Shown here piece by piece: positions 10,401 through 22,400 of a stretch of 64,000 nucleotides of DNA. The position numbers and the translations under genes are program-made. The stretch's first letter is position 1. The number at the start of each line of letters is the position of its first letter. This DNA comes from Taeniopygia guttata (taxonomy: Eukaryota > Chordata > Aves > Passeriformes > Estrildidae). A model generated the notes under the pieces. It saw only the letters and a list, made by a program, of their open reading frames with translations, was not told where the DNA came from and searched no databases. Location of the stretch: positions 2,165,501-2,229,500 of the forward strand of contig NC_133060.1 of NCBI RefSeq assembly GCF_048771995.1, in the 5' to 3' direction.

Positions 10401-13400
10401 AACCTGGGGAGGGGAAAATCGGGGAAAATTTGGGATAAATCCACGGGAAAACGGGAATTCCAGCATGGGAGGGGAGTCTGGAAAAATCCTGGGAAAAATC
10501 TGGGGAAAAACGGGAAAAAAATGGGGGGAAATGGGGAAAAAAATGGGAAAAACCACCAAAAATTCCAGCAGGAAAGGGGGTGGGAGTGAGTGAGATTTTA
10601 ATGAAACTATGGAGGGGAAAAAAGGGGAATATTGTGATAAATCCCTGGGAAAACGGGAATTCCAGCGTGGGAGGGGGGTCTGGAAAAAATCTGGGAAAAA
10701 TCTGGGGAAAAATGGGAAAAAAATGGGGGGAAAATGGGGAAAAAATGGGAAAAACCACCAAAAATTCCAGCAGGAACGGAGGTGGGAGTGAGTGAGATTT
10801 TAATGAAACTATGGAGGGGAAAAAAGGGGAATATTGTGATAAATCCATGGGAAAATGGGAATTCCAGCGTGGGAGGGGAGTCTGGAAAAAGCCTGGGGAA
10901 AATGGGAAAAAAATGTGGGGAAAATGGGGAAAAAATGGGAGTGGGAGAGGGGAGCCAGCAGGGGTTTGGAGGTGGTTTTCACAAACCTGGGGAGGGGAAA
11001 AACAGGGAAAATTTGGGATAAATCCATGGGAAAACGGGAATTCCAGCGTGGGAGGGGAGTCTGGAAAAAACCTGGGAAAAATCTGGGGAAAAACGGGAAA
11101 AAAGTGGGGGGAAAATGGGGAAAAAATGGGAAAAGTCACCAAAAATTCCAGCAGGAATGGGGCTGGAAGTAAGTGAGATTTTAATGAAACTAGGGGGGAA
11201 AAAAGGGAAAAAATTGGGATAAATCCACGGGAAAATGGGAATTCCAGGGTGGGAGGGAGGTCTGGAAAAAATCTGGGGAAAAACAGGGAAAAAATGGGGA
11301 AAAATGGAAAAAATGGGAGTGGGAGAGGGGAGCCACCATGGGTTTGGAGGTGGTTTTCACAAACCTGGGGAGGGGAAAAATGGGGAAAATTGGGATAAAT
11401 CCATGGGAAAATGGGAATTCCAGGATGGGAGGGGGGTCTGGAAAAAATCTGGGAAAAAATGGGAAAAAAATGTGGGGAAAATGGGGAAAAAATGGGAGTG
11501 GGAGAGGAGAGCTACCAGGGATTTGGAGGTGGTTTTCACAAACCTGGGGAGGTGAAAAACGGGGAAAATTGGGATAAATCAATGGGAAAATTGGAATTCC
11601 AGCGTGGGAGGGGAGTCTGGAAAAAACCTGGGAAAAACTCCAGGAAAAATGGGGAAAATGGGGGGGAAATGGGGAAAAAAATGGGAAAAACCACCAAAAA
11701 TTCCAGCAGGAACGGGGGTGGGAGTGAGCGAGATTTTAATGAAACTATGGGGGGGAAAAAGGGAAAAATTGGGATAAATCCCCGGGAAAATGGGAATTCC
11801 AGGGTGGGAGGGAGGTCTGGAAAAAATCTGAGAAAAACTCCAGGAAAAACGGGAAAAAACTGGGGGGGAAAATGGGGAAAAAATGGGAGTGGGAGAGGAG
11901 AGCCACCAGGGGTTTGGAGGTGGTTTTCACAAACCTGGGGAGGGGAAAAACAGGGAAAATTTGGGATAAATCCATGGGAAAATGGGAATTCCAGGGTGGG
12001 AGGGAGGTCTGGAAAAAATCTGGGGAAAAACGGGAAAAAAATGGGAAAAATGGGAGTGGGAGAGGGGAGCCAGCAGGGGTTTGGAGGTGGTTTTCACAAA
12101 CCTGGGGAGGGGAAAAACAGGGAAAATTGGGATAAATCCATGGGAAAATGGGAATTCCAGCGTGGGAGGGGAGTCTGGAAAAAATCTGGGGAAAAATGGG
12201 AAAAAAATGGGGGGAAATGGGGAAAAAAATGGGAAAACCCACCAAAAATTCCAGCAGGAACAGGGGTGGGAGTGAGTGAGATTTTAATGAAACTCTGGGG
12301 GGAAAAAGGGAAAAATTGTGATAAATCTATGGGAAAATGGGAATTCCAGGATGGGATGGGGGGTCTGGAAAAAATCTGGGAAAAATCTGGGAAAAAATTG
12401 GGGAAAAATGGGAGTGGGAGAGGAGAGCCACCAGGGATTTGGAGGTGGTTTTCACAAACCTGGGGAGGGGAAAAACGGGGAAAATTGGGATAAATCCACG
12501 GGAAAATGGAAATTCTGGGGTTTGGAAAAAATCTGGGGGAAAATGGGAAAAAATCTGGCAAAAAATGGGGAAAAATCTGGGAAAAAATGGGGAAAATGAG
12601 GAAAAATGGGTGTGGGAGAGGGGAGGGACCATGGTGTTGGAGATGGTTTTCACAAACCTGGGAAGGTGAAAATCATGGAAAACTTGGGATAAATCCATTG
12701 GAAAGTGGGAATTCTGGAGTTTGAAAAACTCCAGGGGAAAAAAATCTGGGGAAAAACAGGAAAAAATGGGGGAAAAATGGGAAAAGACGCCCAAAATTCC
12801 AGCAGGAATGGGGCTGGGAGTGAGTGAGAGTTTTAGGGAACTGTGGGAAAAAAAACAGGGAAAATTGGGGTAAATCCATGGGAAAATGGGAATTCTGGGG
12901 TCTGGAAAAAATCTGGGGGAAAATCCGTGGAAAAAATCCGGGACAAAAATGGGAAAAAATGGGGAAAATGAGGAAAAATGGGAGTGGGAGAGGAGAGCCA
13001 CTGTGGTGATTTGAACTTACCTGGGGGAAAAAATCAGGGAAAAATTTGGATAAATCCAGGGAAAAATGGGAATTTGGGGCTGGGAGGGGCAGCTGGAAAA
13101 ATCTGGGGGAAATGGGGAAAAAACAGGGAAGAAATGGGGGAAAATGGGAAAAAATGAGGGGGAAATGGGGAAAAAAGGGAAAAATGGGGAAAATGGGAAA
13201 AACAGAGGAAAATGGAGAAAAAATGGGGGAAAAAGGGGTAAACTGGAAAATGGGGGGAAAATTGGGGGGAAAATTGGGGGGAAAATGGGAAAAAATGGGG
13301 AAAAGTGGGGGGGAGGGAATGGGGAAAAAATGGGGGAAAATGGGGGGAAATGGGGAAAAATGGGGGAAATAGAGAAAAAAATGGGGAAAATGGGAGAAAT

Positions 13401-16400
13401 GGGTGGAAATGGGGAAAACAAGGGGGGAAATGAGAAAAAAGAGGGTAAAAACAAGGGGAAATGGGGAAAAAATGGGAAAAATGGGAAAAAATGGGAAAAG
13501 CTGAGGAAAAAATGGGGGAAAATGGGGATAAATGGGGAAAATGGGGAAAATGGGAGAAATTTGGGGAAAAATGGGGAAAATGGGGATAAATGGGGAAAAT
13601 AGGGGGAAAATGGGAAAAAATAGGGGAAAATTGGGAAAAATGGGGGGAAATAGTGAAAAAATAGGGAAAATGGGAGAAACAGGGAAAAAATGGGGAAAAT
13701 GGGAGAAATGGGAGGAAATAGGGAAAACAAGGAGGGAAATGAGAAAAAAGGGGGTAAAAACAAGGGGAAATGGGGAAAAAATGGGAAAAATGGGAAAAAA
13801 TGGGAAAAGCTGAGGAAAAAATGGGGGGAAAATGGGTAAAAAACGGGGGGAAATGGGGGAAAATGGGGATAAATGGGGAAAATGGGAAAAAATGGGGGGA
13901 AATGAGGAAAAACCAGGGAAAATGGGAGTGGAGTGAGCGCCGGAAGTGGAAAAATCTGGGAGGAATCCCTGGAAAATGCAGAGAGGAGGAAGAGGAGGGA
14001 GAGGGGAGGAAGGGCAGGGAGGGAGAGGAACAGGAAGAGGAAGAGGGAATGGAACAGGAAGTGGAACAGGAAGCGGAAGATGAAGATAAGGATGAAGATG
14101 AAGATGAGGATGATGATGATGATGAAGGCCACTCACCGTGTCTGGCAGCACTCGCCCTTCTCCACCAGCAGCGGGTGTGGCCGGGAGGGGAACAGGAAGT
14201 GGAAATGGAGCAGGAAGTGGAACAGGAAGTGGAACAGGAAGTGGAACAGGAAGATGAAGATGGGGATGAAGATGACAATGAAGAGGAAGATGATGAAGAT
14301 GAAGGGCACTCACCGTGTCTGGCAGCACTCGCCCTTCTCCACCAGCAGGGGGTGTGGCCGGAAGGGGAACAGGAAGTGGAAACGGAACAGGAAGTGGAAC
14401 AGGAAGTGGAACAGGAAGATGAACATGACGATGAAGAGGAAGATGATGAAGATGAAGGGCACTCACCATGTCTGGCAGTACTCGCCCTTCTCCACCAGCA
14501 GGGGGCGTGGCCGGAAGGGGAACAGGAAGTGGAAATGGAACAGGAAGTGGGACAGGAAGTGGAACAGGAAGTGGAACAGGAAGTGGAAATGGAACAGGAA
14601 GTGGAACAGGAAGGGGAACAGGAAGTGGAAATGGAACATGAAGACAGGGATGAAGACAGGGATGAAGATGAAGATGAGGATGATGATGATGAAGATGATG
14701 AAGGCCACTCACCGTGTCTGGCAGTACTCGCCCTTCTCCACCAGCAGCGGGCGTGGCCGGGAGGGGAACAGGAAGTGGAAATGGAACAGGAAGTGGAACA
14801 GGAAGTGGAACAGGAAGATGAAGATGGGGATGAAGATGAAGATGATGATGATGAAGGGCACTCACCGTGTCTGGCAGCACTCGCCCTTCTCCACCAGCAG
14901 CGGGTGTGGCCGGAAGGGGGACAGGAAGTGGAAATGGAACAGGAAGTGGAACAGGAAGTGGAAGTGGAACAGGAAGTGGAACAGGAAGTGGAACAGGAAG
15001 TGGAACAGGACAATGAAGATGGGGATGACGATGAAGATGACGATGACGATGATGATGATGAAGGGCACTCACCGTGTCTGACAGTACTCGCCCTTCTCCA
15101 CCAGCAGCGGGTGTGGCCGGAACACCAGCTCGATCTCGCTGCTCCCGGCCTCGGCCTCGGCCTCGGGGCTGCCCCGCCCCCCGGGCCCGGCCCCGCCCCC
15201 GGCCCCGCCCGGCCCCGCCCCCTCGGCGGCGGGCTCGGCCTCGGGGTCGGGCCCGGAGTCGTCGGAGGCGCGGGAGCGTTTCCGGCTGGGCCCCGGCGGC
15301 TCCGGCGCCGCCCCCAGCGCCTCCAGCCCCTCCTCGCCCCCCGAGAACCCCGCGGGGTCCGACTCGGCCGCCAGCTTCCGCACCCGCTGCGCCCTGCGGG
15401 AAATCATGGGGTTTTAGGGGGAAATAATGGGATTTTAGGGGGAAAATAACGGGATTTTAGGGGGAAAGTAATGGGGAAAAATAATGGGATATTAGGGGGA
15501 AATAATGGGGAAAAATAATGGGGTTTTAGGGGGAAAATAATGGGATTTTTGGGGGAAATCATGGGGAAAAATAATGGGATATTAGGGGAAAATAATGGGG
15601 AAAATCATGGGGTTTTAGGGGAAAATAATGGGGAAAATAATGGGGTTTTAGGGGGAAAATAATGGGATATTAGGGGGAAAATAATGGGATATTAGTGGGA
15701 AAATAATGGGGAAAATAATGGGATTGTAGGGGGAAAATCATGGGGGAAAAATGGGATTTTAGGGGGAAAATAATGGGATTTTTGGGGGAAATAATGGGGA
15801 AAAATCATGGGATTTTAGGGGGGAAATAATGGGGAAAATAATGGGGTTTTAGGGGGAAAATAATGGGGAAAAATAATGGGATTTTAGGGGGGAAATAATG
15901 GGGAAAAATGGGGTTGTAGAGAAAAAAACATGATATTTTAGAGAAAAAAATAATGGGGAAAAATAATGGGATTTTAGGGGAAAATAATGGGATTTTAGGG
16001 GGAAATAATGGGGTTTTAGGGGGAAAATAATGGGGAAAAATGGGGTTTTACGGAAAAAAATAATGGGATATTAGGGGGAAAATAATGGGGAAAATAATGG
16101 GATTTTAGGGGAAAAATAATAATGGGATTTTAGGGGGAAAATAATGGGGAAAATAATGGGATTTTAGGGGAAAAATAATAATGGGATTTTAGGGGGAAAA
16201 TAATGGGGAAAATAATGGGATATTAGGGGGAAAATAATGGGATTTTAGGGGGAAAATAATGGGGAAAAAAATGGGATATTAGGGGGAAAATAATGGGGAA
16301 AAATAATGGGATTTTAGGGGGAAATAATGGGGAAAAAATGGGATTTTAGGGGAAAATAATGGGGGAAAATAATGGGGTTTTAGGGGGAAAATAATGGGGG

Positions 16401-19400
16401 GAAAAAGGGGATTTTAGGGGGAAAATAAACTAATTTTGGGAATTTCCCCGGACCTGTGCATGGCCTGCAGCTGAACAGGAATTTCAGGAATTCTTGTGGA
16501 TTTGGGTGAATTGGTGCCCATTTCTCAGCAATTTTTGCCCCATTTTAAGCCATTTTTCCCCCGTTTTTCGCCCCGTTTCCACCCCCAACCCCCCAAAATC
16601 CCGGGAAAACTCAGGAATTTCAGGAATTTCCCCGGACCTGTGCATGGCCAGAAACCCAAACAGGAATTTTGGGAATTTCAGGAATTTTCATGGATTTGGT
16701 TGAATTGGTGGCCATTTCTGAGCAATTTTTGTCCCCTTTTAAGCCATTTTTTCCCCATTTTTACCCCAAACCCCCCAAAATCCCGGAAAAATTTGGGAAT
16801 TTTGGGAATTTTCTCCAGAATTTTGCCTGGCCTGCATCTGAACAGGAATTTCAGGAATTTTCATGGATTTGGTTGAATTTGTGGCCATTCCTGAGCCATT
16901 TCTGAGCCATTTCTACCCCGTTTTTCGCCCCGTTTCCACCCCAACCCCCCCAAAATCCCGGAAAAAATTTGGGAATTTCAGGAATTCTCCCTGGACCTGT
17001 GCCTGGCCTGCAGCTGAACAGGAATTTCAGGAATTTCAGGAATTTTCATGGATTTGGTTGATTTGGTGGCCATTTCTCAGATATTTTTGCCCCGTTTAAA
17101 GTCATTTTTTTCCCCATTTTTTGCCCCGTTTTTACCCCAAAACCCCCAAAATCCCGGAAAAACTCGGGAATTTCGGGAATTTCCCCGGACCTGTGCATGG
17201 CCTGCATCTGAACAGGAATTTCAGGAATTTTTGTGTATTTGGGTGAATTTGGTGCAATTTCTGAGCCATTCCTGAGCCATTTTTTCCCCGTTTTTCGCCC
17301 CGTTTCCACCCAAAACCCCCCAAAATCTCGGGAAAACTCGGGAATTTCGGGAATTTTTCCTGGACCTGTGCATGGCCTGAAACCCGAACAGGAATTTTGG
17401 GAATTTCAGGAATTTTCATAGATTTGGTTGAATTGGTGGCCATTTCTGAGCAATTTTTGTCCCGTTTTAAGCCATTTTTTTCCCCATTTTTACCCCAAAC
17501 CTCCCAAAATCCCGGAAAAACTTGGGACTTTTGGGAATTTTCTCCAGACTTTTGCCTGGCCTGCATCTGAACAGGAATTTCAGGAATTTTCGTGGATTTG
17601 GTTGAATTTGTGGCCATTCCTGAGTCATTCCTGAGCCATTTTTTCCCCGTTTTTTGTCCCATTTTCACCCCAAACCCCCCAAAATCCTGGAAAAACTCGG
17701 GAATTTTGGGAATTTCCCCAGACCTGTGCATGGCCTGCAGCTGAACAGAAATTTCAGGAATTTTCATGGATTTGTGTGAATTTGTGGCCATTCCTGAGCC
17801 ATTTTTTCCCCGTTTTTTGTCCCGTTTTCACCCCAAACCCCCCAAAATCTTGGGAAAACTCAGGAATTTCGGGAATTTTTCCTGGACCTGTGCATGGCCT
17901 GAAACCTGAACAGGAATTTCAGGAATTTTTGTGTATTTGGGTGAATTTGTGGCCATTCCTGAGCCATTCTTTCCCCGTTTTTTGCCCGGTTTTCACCCCA
18001 AACCCCCAAAATCCCGGGAAAACTCGGGAATTTTGGGAATTTCCCCGGACCTGTGCCTGGCCTGCATCTGAACAGGAATTTCAGGAATTTTCATGGATTT
18101 GGTTGATTTGGTGGCATTTCTGAGCAATTTTTGCCCCATTTCTGAGCAATTTTTGCCCCATTTTAAGCCATTTTTACCCCGTTTTTCGCCCCGTTTCCAC
18201 CCCAAACCCCCCAAAATCCCGGGAAAACTCGGGAATTTGGGAATTTCCCCGGACCTGTGCATGGCCTGCATCTTGAGCCCCTCCTCGATGCTGGAGCTGA
18301 GCGCCTGCTGGTTGTGCAGGCGGCTGAGCTTGGCCAGCACCCGGTCCTGGTGCGCCTCGTACTCGTCCCGGCTCGGGTAAATCTTGGAGATGAGCGCGTC
18401 GAAGTTGGGGTCCGGCCGCAGCGAGCGCTTGGACACCAGCTTCTTCCGGCACGTGGGACACTCCTTGTTCCTGGGGGAAACAGGGAAAAAATATGGGGAA
18501 AATTATGGGGGAAAAATGGGGGAAATTTGAGGGAAAAATTGGGGAAAAAACGGGGAAAAAATGGGGGGGAAATGGGGGGGAAACGGGCAAAGAACGGGTG
18601 AAAAACAGGGAAAAATGGGCAATGGGCAATGGGCAGCTTCTTCCTGCAGGTGGGACACTCCTTGTTCCTGGGGGGGAAAACAGGGAAAATTATGGAAAAA
18701 TTATGGGGAAAAAATGAGGAAAATCGGGGGAAAAAATTGGGGGAAAAATGGGGGAAAATTGGGAAAAAAATGGGGGAAAATTGGGGAAAAAACGGGGAAA
18801 AAATGGGTGAAAAAATGGAGGAAAAATGGGGGGGAAATGGGCAATGGGCAATGGGCAGCTTCTTCCTGCACGTGGGACACTCCTTGTTCCTGGGGAAAAA
18901 AAGGAAAATTATGGGGAAAAAATGGGAAAAAATCGGGGAAAAATCGGGGGAAAATCAGGGGGAAAAATGGGGGGGAAACGGGCAAAGAACGGGCAAAAAA
19001 CACGGAAAAATGGGCAATGGGCAATGGGCAATGGGCAGCTTCTTCCTGCAGGTGGGACACTCCTTGTTCCTGGGAAAAAACAGGGAAAATTATGGGGGAA
19101 AAATGGGAAAAATTGGGGAAAAAATGGGGAAAATTTGGGGAAAAATTGGGGGGGAAACGGGCAAAGAACAGGCAAAAAACAGGGAAAAATGGGCAATGGG
19201 CAATGGGCAATGGCAGCTTCTTCCTGCACGTGGGACACTCCTTGTTCCTGGGGAAAACAGGGAAAATTATGGGGAAAAAATGGGGAAAAATGGGAAAAAA
19301 ATTGGGGAAAAAATGGGGAAAAAATGGGGGGGAAATGGGGGGAAAATTGGGGAAAAAATAGGGAAAAAATGGGGAAAAAATGGGAGAAAATGGGGAAAAA

Positions 19401-22400
19401 TGAGGAAAAAAATGGGGAAAAAATGGGGGGAAAATATGTGGAAAAATCAGGGGAAAATTAGGAAAGAAACAGGGAATTATTGAGGGGAAAAATGGGGGAA
19501 GAATGGGGAAAAAAAATGGGGGAAAATGGGTAAGAAATGGGCAATGGGCAATGGGCAGCTTCTTCCTGCAGGTGGGACACTCCTTGTTCCTGGGGAAAAA
19601 TATGGAAAATTATGGGGAAAATCGGGGAAAAATTTGGGGAAAAATTGGGGAAAATTGGGGGAAAAAATGGGGGAGAAATGGGCAAAGAACGGGGAAAAAA
19701 CAGGGAAAAATGGGCAATGGGCAATGGGCAGCTTCTTCCTGCAGGTGGGACACTCCTTGTTCCTGGGGAAAAATATGGAAATTCATGGGGAGAAATTGGG
19801 GAAAAAATGGGAAAAATTGGGGGAAAAATGGAGGAAAAAACAGGGAAAAATTGGGGGGGAAACGGGCAAAGAATGGGCAAAAAAACAGGGAAAAATGGGC
19901 AATAGGCAGCTTCTTCCTGCATGTGGGACACTCCTTGTTCCTGGGGAAAAAATATGGAAATTCATGGGGAGAAATTGGGGAAAAAATGGGAAAAATTGGG
20001 GAAAAATTGGGGAAAAAACAGGGAAAAAATGGGTGAAAAAATGGAGGAAAAATGGGGGGGAAATGGGGAAAAATGGGGAAAAAATGGGGAAAAAATGGGG
20101 GGAAAATGGGGAAAAAATCAGAGGGAAAATGGGGAAAATCAGGGAAAATGGGGGAAAATTGGGGGAAAATTAGGAAAGAAACAGGGAAATATTGAGGGGA
20201 AAAACAGGGGAAAGAATGGGGGAAAATAAGGAAGAAATGGGCAATGGGAAACGGGCAATGGCAGCGTCTTCCTGCAGGTGGGACACTCCTTGTTCCTGGG
20301 GGGGAAAAACAGGGAAAATTATGGGGAAAAAATGGGAAAAAATGGGGAAAAAATTGGGGGAAAAAACAGGGAAAAAATGGAGGAGAAACGGGCAAAGAAC
20401 GGGCAAAAAACAGGGAAAAATGGGGGGAAATGGGCAATGGGCAGCTTCTTCCTGCACGTGGGACACTCCTTGTTCCTGGGAAAAAATATAGAAATTCATG
20501 GGGAAAAAATGGGAAAAATTTGGGGGAAAACTGGGGAAAAAACGGGGAAAAAATGGGGGAAAAAACAGGGTAAAAATATGGGAAAAAAGGGGGGGAAAAT
20601 AAGGAGGAAATGGGCAATGGGCAATGGGCAATGGCAGCTTCTTCCTGCAGGTGGGACACTCCTTGTTCCTGGGGAAAAAATATGGAAATTCATGGGGAGA
20701 AATTGGGGAAAAAACGGGAAAAAAATTGGGGAAAAAACGGGGGAAAAATGGGGAAAAAATGGGGGAAAAAATGGCGGAAAATGGGGAAGAAATGGGCAAA
20801 GGGCAATGGGCAATGGGCAATGGGCAATGGGCAATGGGCAGCTTCTTCCTGCAGGTGGGACACTCCTTGTTCCTGGGGGGGAAAATATGGAAAATTATGG
20901 GGAAAAAATGGGAAAAATTTGGGGAAAAATTGGGGGAAAAACAGGGAAAAAATGGGTGAAAAAATGGAGGAAAAATGGGGGGGAAATGGGGAAAAATGGG
21001 GAAAAATCAGGGGGAAAATGGGGGAAAGTCAGGGCAGGGAAAAAGTGAAAAATCCGGGGAAAATTGGGAAAAAAACAGGGAAAAAAATGGGGAAAAAATG
21101 GGGGGAAATGGGGAAAAAATGGGGGGAAATGGGGAAGAAATGGGCAATGGGCAATGGGCAGCTTCTTCCTGCACGTGGGACACTCCTTGTTCCTGGGAAA
21201 AACAGGGAAAATTATGGGGAAAAATGGGAAAAATTGGGGGAAAATTGGGGAAAAAACAGGGGAAAAATTGGGGAAAAAACGGGGAAAAAATGGGGGGGAA
21301 ACAGGCAAAGAACAGGAAAAAAACAGGGAAAAATGGGCAATGGGCAATGGGCAGCTTCTTCCTGCACGTGGGACACTCCTTGTTCTTGGGGAAAACAGGG
21401 GAAAATATGGGAAATTATGGGGAAAAATTGGGGGGAAAATTGGGGAAAAACAGGGAAAAAATTGGGGAAAAATTGGGGAAAAAACAGGTGAAAAAATTGG
21501 GGAAAAAATGGGGGAAAATGGGGAAGAAATGGGCAATGGGCAATGGACAATGGGCAATGGGCAGCTTCTTCCTGCAGGTGGGACACTCCTTGTTCCTGGG
21601 GAAAAAATATGGAAAAGTTATGGGGAAAATTTGGGGAAAAAATTGGAAAAATTGGGGGAAAATTGGGGAAAAAACGGGGAAAAAATGGGGGAAAAAATGG
21701 GGTAAAAATAAGGGAAAAAAGGGGGGAAAATAAGGAGGAAATGGGCAATGGGCAATGGGCAATGGGCAATGGGCAATGGGCAGCTTCTTCCTGCAGGTGG
21801 GACACTCCTTGTTCCTGGGGGGAAAAATATGGAAATTCATGGGGAGAAATTGGGGAAAAAATGGGGAAAAATTGGGGAAAAACAGGGAAAAAATGGGGAA
21901 AAAATGGGGAAAAAATGGGGGGAAAATGGGGGGAAATGGGTAAGAAATGGGCAATGGGTAATGGGCAATGGGCAGCTTCTTCCTGCAGGTGGGACACTCC
22001 TTGTTCCTGGGGAAAACAGGGAAAATTATGGGGAAAATCGGGGAAAAATGGGGAAAATCGGGGAAAAAATTCGGGAAAAAATAGGGAAGAAATAAGGGAA
22101 AAAATAAGGGGAAAATGGGGGGAAATGGGCAATGGGCAGCTTCTTCCTGCACGTGGGACACTCCTTGTTCCTGGGAAAAACCGGGAAAAATTATGGGAAA
22201 ATTGGGGGAAAAATGGGAAAAAATCAAGAAAAAAATGGGCAAAGAACAGGGGAAAATGGGGGAAGTCAGAGAAAACAGGGGAAAATCGGGAAAAAATCAG
22301 GGGGAAAACAGGGAGAAATCAGAGAAAAAACGAGGGGGAAATGTGCACAAATCAGGAAAAAAACCGGGGAAATATCAGGGAAAAATGGGGAAAATCAGGA

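Noticed and set aside
12673-15072. 799-codon minus-strand frame rich in Leu-Pro-Val and Phe-Pro
   Set aside because: Read-through of the purine tract and the exon 4 donor array; the only meaningful parts are copies of [15 protein letters not shown].
15394-16435. TTTTAGGGGG repeats as an interstitial telomere
   Set aside because: Vertebrate telomere repeat is TTAGGG; here the unit is 22-45 bp with ATAATGGGG parts.
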